Shown: positions 44,518 through 53,316, counted from the stretch's first letter. The stretch: DNA of 58,747 nucleotides from Fibrobacter sp. UBA4309 (GCF_002395745.1 NZ_DGUN01000077.1:1-58747); one strand, 5' to 3'. Notes: a model not told the origin generated them from the sequence alone. Numbers and translations: made by a program.

Positions 44518-45546
44518 TTACCAGACTTCTTCCTTGAGCTCACGGCCCCACATGTCCTTGATGACGTCGTCGACCTTCTTGCCTTCGAAGAGGAGCGCGT
44601 GGACGGCATTCACGATGGGCATCTCGATTCCGAGCTTGTCGGCGAGCGCCTTGGTGCTCTTGCAGGTGGGCACGCCTTCGGCCACCATCTTCATGCCGGC
44701 AAGCACCTGATCGATGGTTTCGCCTTTACCGATGTGTTCGCCCACATAGCGGTTGCGGCTATGCTGCGAGAGGCAGGTCACGATAAGGTCGCCCATGCCG
44801 GCAAGGCCCGCAAACGTTTCGGACTTTGCACCGAGAGCCTTGCCCAGGCGGCACATTTCGGCCTGGCCACGGGTAAGGAGGGCTGCACGCGTATTGTCGC
44901 CAATCTTGTACTTGCCGCTCGCCTCGAGCCCGTAAAGCACACCGGAGGCAATCGCAATCACGTTCTTCACGGAACCGCAGAGTTCGATGCCCACGATGTC
45001 GGTAGAACTGTAAACGCGCAGGTAAGAACAGCTCATCACCTTCTGCACGAACTTCGCGGATTCCTCGTTCACGCAGGCGGCCACAATCGCAGTAAGGATA
45101 TGGCGGCTAACCTCTTCGGCATGCGAAGGCCCGCTGAAGGCGACCATCTTGTCGTCGGTGAGCCACGGCACGTTCGAGAGCAGCACTTCGCTCATCAGCT
45201 GGTTCGTACCTTCGAGAATACCCTTGGTGGCGCAGACGACGATGGGTTCCTTGCCCTTTGCCGGAGTCCACTTGCCCAGATTCTTCGCGACACCGCCCAT
45301 GAACTGCGAAGGCACCACGATGAGCACCATGTCACAGCCATCCAGGGCCGCGTTCATGTCGGTCGTGTACTTGAAATCCGCCGGAAAAATTACGCCGGGG
45401 AGCTTGTCCTTGTACTGGTGTTCCGTCGAGAGCAAATCAACTTCGGCCTGCGAGTTTGTCCAGAACGAAACTTCGCACTTATTTTCATAGACCACCTGAC
45501 CGAGAGTCAGTCCCCAACCGCCTGTACCTAAAACTGTAACCTTCAT
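44518..45546 (-). CDS. gpsA: glycerol-3-phosphate dehydrogenase [NAD(P)+]
   Basis: Reduces dihydroxyacetone phosphate to sn-glycerol 3-phosphate, the start of phospholipid synthesis. 342 residues with VLGTGGWGLTLGQVV (nucleotide loop), FSGPSHAEEV, ELCGSVKNVIAIASG with the catalytic Lys, and GLAGMGDLIVTCLSQHSRNR. Its natural partner plsY lies upstream on the same strand, separated by a 158-base repeat element. Confidence 0.95.
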   Translation of the reverse strand: MKVTVLGTGGWGLTLGQVVYENKCEVSFWTNSQAEVDLLSTEHQYKDKLPGVIFPADFKYTTDMNAALDGCDMVLIVVPSQFMGGVAKNLGKWTPAKGKEPIVVCATKGILEGTNQLMSEVLLSNVPWLTDDKMVAFSGPSHAEEVSRHILTAIVAACVNEESAKFVQKVMSCSYLRVYSSTDIVGIELCGSVKNVIAIASGVLYGLEASGKYKIGDNTRAALLTRGQAEMCRLGKALGAKSETFAGLAGMGDLIVTCLSQHSRNRYVGEHIGKGETIDQVLAGMKMVAEGVPTCKSTKALADKLGIEMPIVNAVHALLFEGKKVDDVIKDMWGRELKEEVW

Positions 45547-45570
45547 AGTATTCTTCCCTAATAAAAACGT

Positions 45571-45684
45571 TAGACGAGAGACGAGAGACGAGAGACGAGA
45601 GAGAACACTTTATATTTTACGCGAAGCGTCATTTTTATTCTTTCGTCTTTCGTCTGTAGGTGCGAAGCACCGTTCTTTCGTCTC
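45571..45684. repeat. interspersed repeat element, copy 1 (tandem 7-mers, hairpin, TTCTTTCGTCT)
   Basis: Four tandem copies of ACGAGAG (45574-45601), a spacer with ACGC/GCGT, then CTTTCGT twice, a hairpin GGTGC/GCACC (45659-45671) and TTCTTTCGTCT. The left and right ends are complementary (ACGANAG against CTTTCGT) and could fold into a long stem. It fills the gap between plsY and gpsA. Copy 2 is at 53217-53316. Confidence 0.75.
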
Positions 45685-45704
45685 ATATTAACAATCTACA
45701 ATAT

Positions 45705-46382
45705 TTATGCCTTCGGGGTCTTGCGCTTGCTGCCAAATCCGTTCTCGGTGCCGTTCAAAAGGCGCTTGATGTTCGACTTGTGCTTCACAATCACGAAAAC
45801 AGCCACCAACAGGCAGGTAATCATGAGCCCGAGGTTGATATCATCGGGCGGGAAAGGCAACTTGAGGAACCCCATCACGGCAAAAACGCCGAGTGCGACG
45901 CACGCGCCGATGCTACCCACCGAAACGTACTTTGTTGAAGCCGTGAGGACAATCCACACGCCAAACGCAGAAAGCGCGGTAATCGGGCAGAGCGCGAGGA
46001 ACACGCCCAAAGCGGCAAGCACGCCCTTGCCACCACGGAAACCGGCAAAGCAGGTAAAGCTATGGCCAAGAATCACGAGAATGCCCGCGACAAGCGGCAC
46101 CCAGTGCGAATAATCGTCACCGCCCGCCGCCACCTGCATTTCGCACAACTTCATGGCAATCCAGGGGCCAAAGAACCCCTTGAGCAAATCCATGAAAACT
46201 ACCGGAAGCGCAGGCTTCCATCCCAAGACGCGGAAAGTATTAGTCAAACCCGCGTTCTTGGAGCCGTAATCGCGGATATCGAAATCTTTACCTTTCGCGA
46301 GTTTTGCGATCCATATGGCGCTGGGGATCGACCCCAGCAAGTACGCTATTGGAAGACTCAGTAAACTGTTCAAGTTCTTCAT
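45705..46382 (-). CDS. plsY: acyl-phosphate glycerol-3-phosphate acyltransferase PlsY
   Basis: Transfers the acyl group from acyl-phosphate to glycerol 3-phosphate in the inner membrane. 225 residues with PlsY motifs: LLGSIPSAIWIAKL, DYGSKNAGLTNTFRVLGW (catalytic Ser/Asn loop) and GFRGGKGVLAALG. A C-terminal basic tail (KRKTPKA) follows the last span. The conserved N terminus requires a start at or very near 46382, inside the der coding region (95-base overlap). Works in sequence with gpsA. Confidence 0.94.
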   Translation of the reverse strand: MKNLNSLLSLPIAYLLGSIPSAIWIAKLAKGKDFDIRDYGSKNAGLTNTFRVLGWKPALPVVFMDLLKGFFGPWIAMKLCEMQVAAGGDDYSHWVPLVAGILVILGHSFTCFAGFRGGKGVLAALGVFLALCPITALSAFGVWIVLTASTKYVSVGSIGACVALGVFAVMGFLKLPFPPDDINLGLMITCLLVAVFVIVKHKSNIKRLLNGTENGFGSKRKTPKA

Positions 46383-47715
46383 CCTTTCTAAGGGTTAACT
46401 TCCTATCGAAATTCAAGCGGAGGGGCGCACCCTGCAACTGGAATTCCTCATAAAACTTCTTGAGCAAATAACGCTTGTACGATTCGTCAACGGAATCCGG
46501 CGTACGCGTCTCTATAGCGATTACCGGCGGCTCCACCATTATCTGGCAGGCTCGGGTAAGCATCACCACGCGACCGTTGTGGCTCGGCGGAGCCTTTTCT
46601 TGCAAGAAATTCGCAAAGGCCTCGACAACGCGGTCACGGCCCAGCACCCTGCGGCAGTTGGCATAGACAGTCCGAATCGCCTGGATGACACGACCTATAC
46701 GCAAACCTTCCTTGGCGCTGATCGAAAGGATTGGCACATATTCCAGCATGGGGTCCCTCTCCAGGAGGTCCTTGATCATGTGGTCAAAGGACTTTTCCGT
46801 CTTGTTGGGAAGAATATCCCACTTGTTCAAGACGATGATAAGACCCTTGCCCGCCTTGCGGATTTCGGTAATGATGCGGTAATCCTGGACTTCCATGCCA
46901 CGGGTGCAGTCCACCATCAGCACGGAAAGGTCTGAACGGCGGATGCTTTCGAGCGTACGCATGTTGCTGAAGACTTCCACTTCGTCTTCGACTTTCGCCT
47001 TCTTGCGGAGGCCGGCCGTATCCGTCACCACGAACTTCTGGCCATCTATGATAAAATCGCAGTCGATGGAATCGCGGGTCGTTCCCGGAATATCCGAAAC
47101 CACGGCGCGTTCTTCGTTCAGAAGGCGGTTCAACAGGGTGCTCTTGCCAGCGTTCGGGCGTCCCAGAATGGCAAAGCGGATCGGACGTTCTTCACGGCGT
47201 TCGCCGCGCACGGGTGTCGGCAACACGGACACGACTTCGTCAAGCAGGCTAAGGCATGCGTAACCCGTCAAGGCGCTGATCGTACGCGGCAAGCCGAAGC
47301 CCAGCTTCAGGAACTCGTAACTTTCCTGACGGTCACCCTGCTGTTCGCTCTTGTTCGCCACGAGAATCACCTTCTTGTCTTCTTTATGGACAAGACGGGC
47401 AAACTGCTGGTCGAGCTTGGTGATGCCCACACGGACATCCACCATGAAAAGCACCAGGTCGGATTCCTTCACGGCATTGAAAATCTGCGTACGGACACTA
47501 TCCGCCAACACGTCAATCGAATCATCGGGCAAGAATCCACCCGTATCGACAACGGTAAATTCGTGACCCTTGTAGTTTGCGGTCTGGTAATGCCTATCGC
47601 GGGTAACGCCGTCACGGTCAGAGACAACCGCGGCACGTCGCCCCAGGATTCGGTTAAAGAGAGAGGACTTCCCCACATTCGGGCGTCCAATAATACAAAC
47701 GACAGGTAATTTCAT
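46288..47715 (-). CDS. der: ribosome biogenesis GTPase Der
   Basis: Tandem GTPase needed for 50S assembly. Two G domains: GRPNVGKSS (about 8-16), DTGGFLPDD and NKSEQ in the first; GRPNAGKSTL, DTAGLRKK and NKWD in the second; a KH-like domain follows, ending near LQGAPLRLNF. ATG at 47715 is used; the frame from 47766 would overlap nudC. About 34 residues after the KH domain have no family match and are encoded in the 95 bases shared with plsY. A TAAATTTA element ends six bases before the ATG. Confidence 0.95.
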   Translation of the reverse strand: MKLPVVCIIGRPNVGKSSLFNRILGRRAAVVSDRDGVTRDRHYQTANYKGHEFTVVDTGGFLPDDSIDVLADSVRTQIFNAVKESDLVLFMVDVRVGITKLDQQFARLVHKEDKKVILVANKSEQQGDRQESYEFLKLGFGLPRTISALTGYACLSLLDEVVSVLPTPVRGERREERPIRFAILGRPNAGKSTLLNRLLNEERAVVSDIPGTTRDSIDCDFIIDGQKFVVTDTAGLRKKAKVEDEVEVFSNMRTLESIRRSDLSVLMVDCTRGMEVQDYRIITEIRKAGKGLIIVLNKWDILPNKTEKSFDHMIKDLLERDPMLEYVPILSISAKEGLRIGRVIQAIRTVYANCRRVLGRDRVVEAFANFLQEKAPPSHNGRVVMLTRACQIMVEPPVIAIETRTPDSVDESYKRYLLKKFYEEFQLQGAPLRLNFDRKLTLRKDEELEQFTESSNSVLAGVDPQRHMDRKTRER

Positions 47716-47721
47716 CGTTTG

Positions 47722-47729
47722 TAAATTTA
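47722..47729 (-). promoter_or_regulatory. candidate der -7 element TAAATTTA
   Basis: TAAATTTA within the 20-base gap between nudC and der, six bases before the der ATG. No ribosome site is visible in the gap, in line with a leaderless transcript. Confidence 0.4.
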
Positions 47730-47735
47730 GCAATT

Positions 47736-48572
47736 TTAGACGTGGCGGAAATTCTCGATGAGGCACGAACTGATACTTACGCTCGTGTCATACGGAGGAA
47801 TATCTTCGCGCTTGACCCATGCCGCAGTCGCCAACTCCGATTCCTGGACGCGAAGCGTCGGATCCCCGTCCAATTCGGCGGTAAAACCGGCAATAAGCGA
47901 TTCGCTGAACGGCCAAGGTTGCGAACCGAAATAGCGGACATTTTTCACATGCACGCCTGCCTCTTCCAGGACTTCGCGATGGACCGCCTGTTCCAAGTTT
48001 TCTCCCACTTCCACAAATCCCGAAATCAAGAACAGTCGGCTCTTGTCGGGATTGTCCAGATTGCGAGCCATCAAGAGTTCGTCGCCATTATGGACCGCAA
48101 CAATCACCACCGGGGAAATTTTCGGGTAGACGACATTGCCGCACTTCGGGCAATTTATAGAACGTTCACGTTCACCGCGTACAGTCGCACAGCCGCAACG
48201 TCCGCAAAAACGGTTCAGGGATTCCCACTTGGCGATATGGGCCGCCGTAGCTCCGCCCAGACGTTCCAACGGGCTTTCCATATAGCGGAAAGTCCTGACA
48301 GGCTTGAACTCGAAACCCGCTGGCACCGAGCGCGCCATCGCTTCTGCAAAAGCGGGTTCCGCCAAGAAATAGCCGACATCGTCCACACAAAAAAGATAAT
48401 GGCACGGCAAGGGCGATTCGCCAAAATCCTTGATCCTGGGAATCACGAAGGATTCGCCCTGTTTTTTCAACAAGCTCTTTTCGCCATCAAAGAGAATCAC
48501 GCAATCGTCGGGTTTCGGCAATTGCGTCCGGAATTCATTATGCAACTTGTGAGGAGCTATTTCGTGCAGCAT
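47736..48572 (-). CDS. nudC: NAD(+)/NADH diphosphatase (Nudix, NudC-type)
   Basis: Hydrolyses NADH (and in some bacteria removes NAD caps from RNA). 278 residues: zinc ribbon with two Cys pairs (FCGRCG and CPKCG, about 125-150), Nudix box GFVEVGENLEQAVHREVLEE followed by AGV, and the NudC signature SQPWPF. All catalytic Glu are kept. A TATATTTC element ends four bases before the ATG. The neighbouring der gene has its own candidate promoter. Confidence 0.93.
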   Translation of the reverse strand: MLHEIAPHKLHNEFRTQLPKPDDCVILFDGEKSLLKKQGESFVIPRIKDFGESPLPCHYLFCVDDVGYFLAEPAFAEAMARSVPAGFEFKPVRTFRYMESPLERLGGATAAHIAKWESLNRFCGRCGCATVRGERERSINCPKCGNVVYPKISPVVIVAVHNGDELLMARNLDNPDKSRLFLISGFVEVGENLEQAVHREVLEEAGVHVKNVRYFGSQPWPFSESLIAGFTAELDGDPTLRVQESELATAAWVKREDIPPYDTSVSISSCLIENFRHV

Positions 48573-48576
48573 GGCC

Positions 48577-48584
48577 GAAATATA
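48577..48584 (-). promoter_or_regulatory. candidate nudC -7 element TATATTTC
   Basis: TATATTTC on the minus strand, ending four bases before the nudC ATG (48572), within the 15-base gap to the GGDEF gene. Same spacing as ruvC, gmd, mutL and dnaE. Confidence 0.35.
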
Positions 48585-48587
48585 ATT

Positions 48588-49670
48588 TTATTCCCTAAAG
48601 CAAATTTGGTTCTTGCCACGTGACTTTGCAAGATTGAGCAATTTATCCAAGACACTCAACATCTTGTTCGGATGATAGAAGCTTTCGTTCGTACAATCCA
48701 CAAAGCCGCCACTGACAGTGATTCGCACCTCGGGATGTTCTTCAAAAGAAAGCGCAGAAATCTTGTTACGCAGCTGTTCGGCTCTCTGCAAGGCTTCCTC
48801 AAAAGTCTTTGCATAGAAGAGTTGGCCAAACTCTTCGCCGCCGTAGCGCACGGCGCATTCACCGAAACCGACAATCCTTTCGGCAGAGGCATTTTTGGCC
48901 ACGACGCTCAAAATAAGGTCTCCAAAGGCATGTCCATACTTATCGTTAATTTGCTTAAAATCATCGATATCGTACATCAGCATATAAAAACCGTCGCGTT
49001 CCGGCCAAATCATCTTGTCGAGATAATTCATAAAATGCTTGCGATTGAACAAGCCCGTCATCGGATCCCGCTTCGAATAGAAATCGAGTCTTTTCAGAAG
49101 GGCATCCTTCTGTCGGCGTTCCTTGTCAAACACATTCACCAAGAAGGCTACTACGGCGTAAAGCACAACCGCCATGAACAGGAACGACAAGGCGTAGTCC
49201 AGGTTTGTCATTTCCGGCTTCACTTGCGTCACTAGATTCGGATAAAGCCTCGCCAGGAGGAACATTATCTCGTAAGAGCACAAGGAAATAACAATCAAAA
49301 GGAAGCGGCGCTTCTTGTGATTGTACAGGGAGCAGACGAAAATGCCCATAAAGCAATAGAAGATGGTTCCGCTAGCAACTCCGCCAGTCATAAAAAACAG
49401 GAGCGGAAGCATGATCACGTTCAGCAATATACACGACACAAAATACCAAACCGACACGCGACCGGTCAGTTTCGCGGCAACTCCAACCAAAACGAACATC
49501 AATGCGCAAATCGCACTCATGACAACGGGAGCCCAGCCGATATCCTCGTATATGGTAAAAAGGGTCGCTATTCCCGCCGCAATTCCCGAGAACAGAACGA
49601 CACACCAGAAGAACTTTTCTTCCAAGGTCTTCTGCTTCGACAGGAACTGTTCAATTCTATTATAGAACAT
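48588..49670 (-). CDS. membrane diguanylate cyclase (GGDEF)
   Basis: 360 residues: about six membrane spans (20-180) of no named sensor family, a short coiled linker (KERRQKDALLKRLDFYSKRD) and a GGDEF domain (about 195-358). The active site reads RYGGEEFG and MYDIDDFKQINDKYGHAFGD binds metal and GTP, so it should make cyclic di-GMP. The RxxD inhibitory site is absent (GFGECAV precedes the active loop), so product feedback is unlikely. Gene stands between nudC and a GT2 gene. Confidence 0.9.
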   Translation of the reverse strand: MFYNRIEQFLSKQKTLEEKFFWCVVLFSGIAAGIATLFTIYEDIGWAPVVMSAICALMFVLVGVAAKLTGRVSVWYFVSCILLNVIMLPLLFFMTGGVASGTIFYCFMGIFVCSLYNHKKRRFLLIVISLCSYEIMFLLARLYPNLVTQVKPEMTNLDYALSFLFMAVVLYAVVAFLVNVFDKERRQKDALLKRLDFYSKRDPMTGLFNRKHFMNYLDKMIWPERDGFYMLMYDIDDFKQINDKYGHAFGDLILSVVAKNASAERIVGFGECAVRYGGEEFGQLFYAKTFEEALQRAEQLRNKISALSFEEHPEVRITVSGGFVDCTNESFYHPNKMLSVLDKLLNLAKSRGKNQICFRE

Positions 49671-49694
49671 AACATCAGGGAATATAGATTCATC

Positions 49695-50393
49695 CTACGT
49701 CCAAAGCAAATGCCAGGCCAGGTACAATCTATAGGACAATTTAAAATATAGACTATTTTTGCTCTTACCGCCGGTAAAGGATACGGTTCCGTCATGGCGA
49801 CGGTACAACTGAAGGACTTCGTCCAGGTATCCGCACCGAAAATGCTTCTGGGAATAGTACGAAACCCACAGGTCGTGAGCCACCGCCTTGGGCGGAAACG
49901 GCAGGCAGGCGTCCTTTACCTCCCGGGTAAAGGCCATACAGGCCCCAAGCCAGCAGTTATTGACGAGATTTTGCAGCAGGGACTTCTTCATCGGCCAGGC
50001 GTCGTCATAATGACGTTTCTTGACAATGTTCAGGTTCGCATCGGTCCGGGAACAGTTGCACAGGATAGTGTCGTAACCGCCATCCACAAGAAACTTTTCC
50101 ATCTTGTCGAGCTTGCCGGGGAGCCACACGTCGTCCTGGTCGGCAAAATAGAGGATATCGCCAGACGCATGGCGCAGGGCGTTCTCGAAATTGTGCGCGA
50201 CCCCGTGGTTCTCGTTTTGAAAAAACTTGATACGCGGATCGTTATAGCTGCGGACAATTTCCAACGTACGGTCCGTAGAAGCGTCATCCGAAACGACCAG
50301 TTCGTCGTCGTCCCGCAGCTGCGGAATAATGCTATCCAGCTGTTCACGGATATATTTTTCGCCATTGTAGGTGGCCATGCAGACGCTTCGCAT
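49695..50393 (-). CDS. GT2-family glycosyltransferase
   Basis: 232 residues from the ATG at 50393; the longer TTG frame from 50411 overlaps the upstream gene. GT-A motifs: VCMATYNGEKYIREQLDSII, VVSDDASTDRTL, FADQDDVW (metal-binding DQDD) and DLWVSYY. The family includes rhamnosyl- and other transferases of O-antigen and rhamnan synthesis. Closely follows a second GT2 gene with the same motif order, probably a duplication. Confidence 0.88.
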   Translation of the reverse strand: MRSVCMATYNGEKYIREQLDSIIPQLRDDDELVVSDDASTDRTLEIVRSYNDPRIKFFQNENHGVAHNFENALRHASGDILYFADQDDVWLPGKLDKMEKFLVDGGYDTILCNCSRTDANLNIVKKRHYDDAWPMKKSLLQNLVNNCWLGACMAFTREVKDACLPFPPKAVAHDLWVSYYSQKHFRCGYLDEVLQLYRRHDGTVSFTGGKSKNSLYFKLSYRLYLAWHLLWT

Positions 50394-50401
50394 ATAGTTA
50401 C

Positions 50402-51232
50402 CTACATCCAACTATATAAAATTTTGTAGAGCAAAAAGCGCGGGAACGACACGCCGAATTCCCTATGGAGCAACCTAACGCTCTGGAAGAACTGCTTCCA
50501 GCCCTCGCGTGCCAGCGCACGCTTGAAAAATCCCCGACCTGCCGTCGCGGCGCCGAGCGTATTGGAGGAATGCTGACGGTAGTCAACCGTCACCTCGTCC
50601 ATCACGAAGACCTTGCCTTCATTGAATTGCGTACATAGGGCGACCCACTCGTCGTGCATCGTAGAAAGCGACGACATCGGGAACGAAACTGCCTTCGCAT
50701 CGGCATTGAACATCATGGTGCAGCCCGTAACGACATGGCGAACGCAGAGCATCTGCGGATGTTTCCTGAACACGTCAATCTTCAAGTTCGCGTTGAAGGA
50801 TTCCTTCATCACGGCCAGATTCTCGTCCACCACGCGGAGGTCCGTCGATACCACAACAGGGACCCCGTTGTCCACTTCCTCTTCGACCTTGCGCATGCAG
50901 GCAAAAGTCTTTTCGATTTTATCTTCGTGCCAAATATCGTCCTGGTCGCAGAACATGTAGTAATCGGCGTCCACCGCCCGAAGCAGGCGAATAAAGGAGC
51001 GTGCCGCACCGCAATGGCTCACGCATTCACGCACGACGGTAATGCGGTCCGGATACATGCGGACAAAGTCATCTACGATTTTCAGCGTATCGTCGGTAGA
51101 GCCGTCGTCACGGACATACAGGTGGAAATCTTTGCAAGTCTGCCGGAACAGCGATTCAAGCTGAGCTGCCAAATACTTGGAGCCATTGTAAGTCGCAAGC
51201 AACACAGCAATCTGTCGACCATTCCGTTCCAC
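50402..51232 (-). CDS. GT2-family glycosyltransferase
   Basis: 276 residues starting at GTG. Motifs LLATYNGSKYLAAQLESLF, VRDDGSTDDTL and FCDQDDIWHEDKIEKT parallel those of the next gene (DQDD site), and a DEWVALC segment follows. A C-terminal helical part (FFKRALAREGWKQFFQSVRL) is typical for the O-antigen type. The pair is likely cotranscribed, eight bases apart, and may build one surface glycan. The 60 bases upstream hold no clear promoter. Confidence 0.88.
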   Translation of the reverse strand: MERNGRQIAVLLATYNGSKYLAAQLESLFRQTCKDFHLYVRDDGSTDDTLKIVDDFVRMYPDRITVVRECVSHCGAARSFIRLLRAVDADYYMFCDQDDIWHEDKIEKTFACMRKVEEEVDNGVPVVVSTDLRVVDENLAVMKESFNANLKIDVFRKHPQMLCVRHVVTGCTMMFNADAKAVSFPMSSLSTMHDEWVALCTQFNEGKVFVMDEVTVDYRQHSSNTLGAATAGRGFFKRALAREGWKQFFQSVRLLHREFGVSFPRFLLYKILYSWM

Positions 51233-51292
51233 TGACTAGATAATTCCTTATTTCTAATTGTACTTTCGCTTCAGCTCAAGTACCATTCCGAA

Positions 51293-53191
51293 TTACTCCA
51301 GATACGTGTACCCGTAAAGGCCGCCGCGGTAGATGTTTAGAAATTCCTTGCCTTCTTGCAGGCTAATCTTCCCTTCCTTCACGGAGCGCGACACCCAGTT
51401 TTCCATGGTGCGCACGAGCGCCTTGTCGCTGAAGTTCACGTAGTCGAGCACGTCTTCCACGGATTCGCCGTCAATCACCTTGTCGATTTCGTAACCGCCC
51501 TTGTCGTTGCACACGATATGGACCGCGTTCGTATCGCCAAAGAGGTTGTGCAGGTCACCGAGGATTTCCTGGTAGGCGCCCACGAGGTAGACCGCGATGT
51601 AGTACGGTTCGCCGTTCTTGAGTTCATGCAGCGGGAGCGTGCGGCTCACGTCGCCACCACGGACGAACATGTCGATTTTACCATCGGAGTCGCAAGTGAC
51701 ATCCTGGATAGTCGTCTCGACCGTCGGTTCCTCGTTCAGGCGCTGGATAGGCATGAGCGGGAAAACCTGGTCCACGCCCCAGCTGTCGGGCAGGCTCTGG
51801 AACAAGCTGAAATTGCAGAAGTACTTCTGTGCCAAGAGGCGCGGAAGTTCGCCGAGTTCGTAAGGCGGATGGCGCAAATCCTTCGCGAGCTGGTCCACCT
51901 TGCGCACGATGCTCCAGAACAAGCGTTCGCACATGGCGCGCGTCGGCAGGTCGTAATCGCCCACCTTAAAACCATTGAGCACGTCATCATTCAGCTGGAT
52001 GGCATCGTGCCAGCTTTCAAGCAGGTTCTTCGGGGTAAGTCCCTTGTAGATGCCGTACAAATCCTTCAATGCGTCGGGAGCGTCGTCGTCAATCTCGTGA
52101 GCGTTCTCGTCAAAGAACGCCTGGCCGGCGGTTTCCAGCACGTTGAATACCAATATGGAATGGTGCGCCGCAAGAGCACGGCCCGATTCCGCAATGATGT
52201 TCGGGTGCGGCACATCGCCGTTTTCGCAGGCTTCGAACATGGCATACACCACGTCGTTCGCGTATTCCTGGATAGAGTAGTTCACCGAGCTCGCATTGGA
52301 ACTGCGGGTGCCGTCGTAATCAACACCGAGGCCGCCGCCCACGTCCACAAATTCAAGGCTCATGCCCATCTTGCGAATCTGCACGTAAAACTGCGAGACT
52401 TCACGCAGGCCCGATTTGATGTGGCGGATGTTCGTAATCTGGCTACCCAGGTGGAAGTGGATGAGCTTCATGCAGTCTTCCATCTTCTCCTGCTTGATGT
52501 AGTCCAGCGCTTCAAGCAGTTCGGAACTGTTGAGGCCGAACTTGCTATGGTATCCGCCAGATTCTTCCCACTTGCCGCTACCGGAACTTGCAAGCTTGAT
52601 GCGGATGCCGATGTTCGGGCGCACGCCGATACGGCGGGAAAGTTCCACCACCAAGTGGAGCTCGTTCATCTTCTCGACGACGATGAAAATCTTCTTGCCC
52701 ATCTTCTGCGCGAGGAGGGCAAGTTCAATGAAGTCCTCGTCCTTGTAGCCGTTGCAGATAATCAGCGAATCCGGGTTGTCCATGTTCGCGAGCACCGCAT
52801 GCAGCTCCGGCTTGGAACCGGCCTCGAGACCGATGTTGTACTTTTTGCCGTGACTGACGATTTCTTCCAAAACAGCGCGTTGCTGGTTCACCTTGATCGG
52901 GAAGATGCTGTAGTAGCTTCCGTTGAAACCGTATTCCTGGCGGGACTTGTTGAAGCACTCGTTTATCTTCTCGATGCGGCTGTCCAGGATGTCCGGGAAG
53001 CGAAGCAGCATCGGGGTGGAGACGTCGCGGAGCGAAAGTTCCTGAACGAGTTCGTACAGGTCGATGTCCGGGCCGCCTTCCTTGAGCGGGTGAACTGTCG
53101 CGTGGCCCTTCTCGTTGATGTCGAAGAAGTTCACGCCCCAACCCTTGACGTTGTACAAGTCACGGGAATCGTCAATGCGCCATTTTTTCAT
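51293..53191 (-). CDS. speA: biosynthetic arginine decarboxylase
   Basis: Decarboxylates L-arginine to agmatine, the entry to putrescine. 632 residues of the PLP fold III SpeA family; the PLP lysine is Lys100 in SIFPIKVNQQR, with HFHLGSQITNIRHIKSGL and the substrate region VGGGLGVDYDGTRS. No signal peptide, so a cytoplasmic enzyme. The carboxyspermidine dehydrogenase gene lies upstream on the same strand, pointing to a polyamine locus. A repeat element fills the gap between them. Confidence 0.96.
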   Translation of the reverse strand: MKKWRIDDSRDLYNVKGWGVNFFDINEKGHATVHPLKEGGPDIDLYELVQELSLRDVSTPMLLRFPDILDSRIEKINECFNKSRQEYGFNGSYYSIFPIKVNQQRAVLEEIVSHGKKYNIGLEAGSKPELHAVLANMDNPDSLIICNGYKDEDFIELALLAQKMGKKIFIVVEKMNELHLVVELSRRIGVRPNIGIRIKLASSGSGKWEESGGYHSKFGLNSSELLEALDYIKQEKMEDCMKLIHFHLGSQITNIRHIKSGLREVSQFYVQIRKMGMSLEFVDVGGGLGVDYDGTRSSNASSVNYSIQEYANDVVYAMFEACENGDVPHPNIIAESGRALAAHHSILVFNVLETAGQAFFDENAHEIDDDAPDALKDLYGIYKGLTPKNLLESWHDAIQLNDDVLNGFKVGDYDLPTRAMCERLFWSIVRKVDQLAKDLRHPPYELGELPRLLAQKYFCNFSLFQSLPDSWGVDQVFPLMPIQRLNEEPTVETTIQDVTCDSDGKIDMFVRGGDVSRTLPLHELKNGEPYYIAVYLVGAYQEILGDLHNLFGDTNAVHIVCNDKGGYEIDKVIDGESVEDVLDYVNFSDKALVRTMENWVSRSVKEGKISLQEGKEFLNIYRGGLYGYTYLE

Positions 53192-53216
53192 TTTTAGGCC
53201 TCAGGTATTAAAATCT

Positions 53217-53316
53217 AGACGATAGACGAAAGACGATAGACGAAAGAGAATGCTTATTATGAAAGATTTTTTGAAAAAACTTTCGTCTAAAGGCGCTTGC
53301 GCCGTTCTTTCGTCTA
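53217..53316. repeat. interspersed repeat element, copy 2
   Basis: Four tandem 7-mers of form ACGA(T/A)AG (53219-53246), then AGAA, an AT-rich spacer, CTTTCGTCTAAA, a hairpin GGCG CTTG CGCC (53292-53303) and TTCTTTCGTCTA. The last bases include the stop codon of the carboxyspermidine dehydrogenase gene. Compared with copy 1 the hairpin stem changes GGTGC/GCACC to GGCGC/GCGCC with both arms changed together. Confidence 0.75.

Noticed and set aside
51356..53197. 613-codon plus-strand frame opposite speA
   Set aside because: Shadow of arginine decarboxylase; no recognisable domain.
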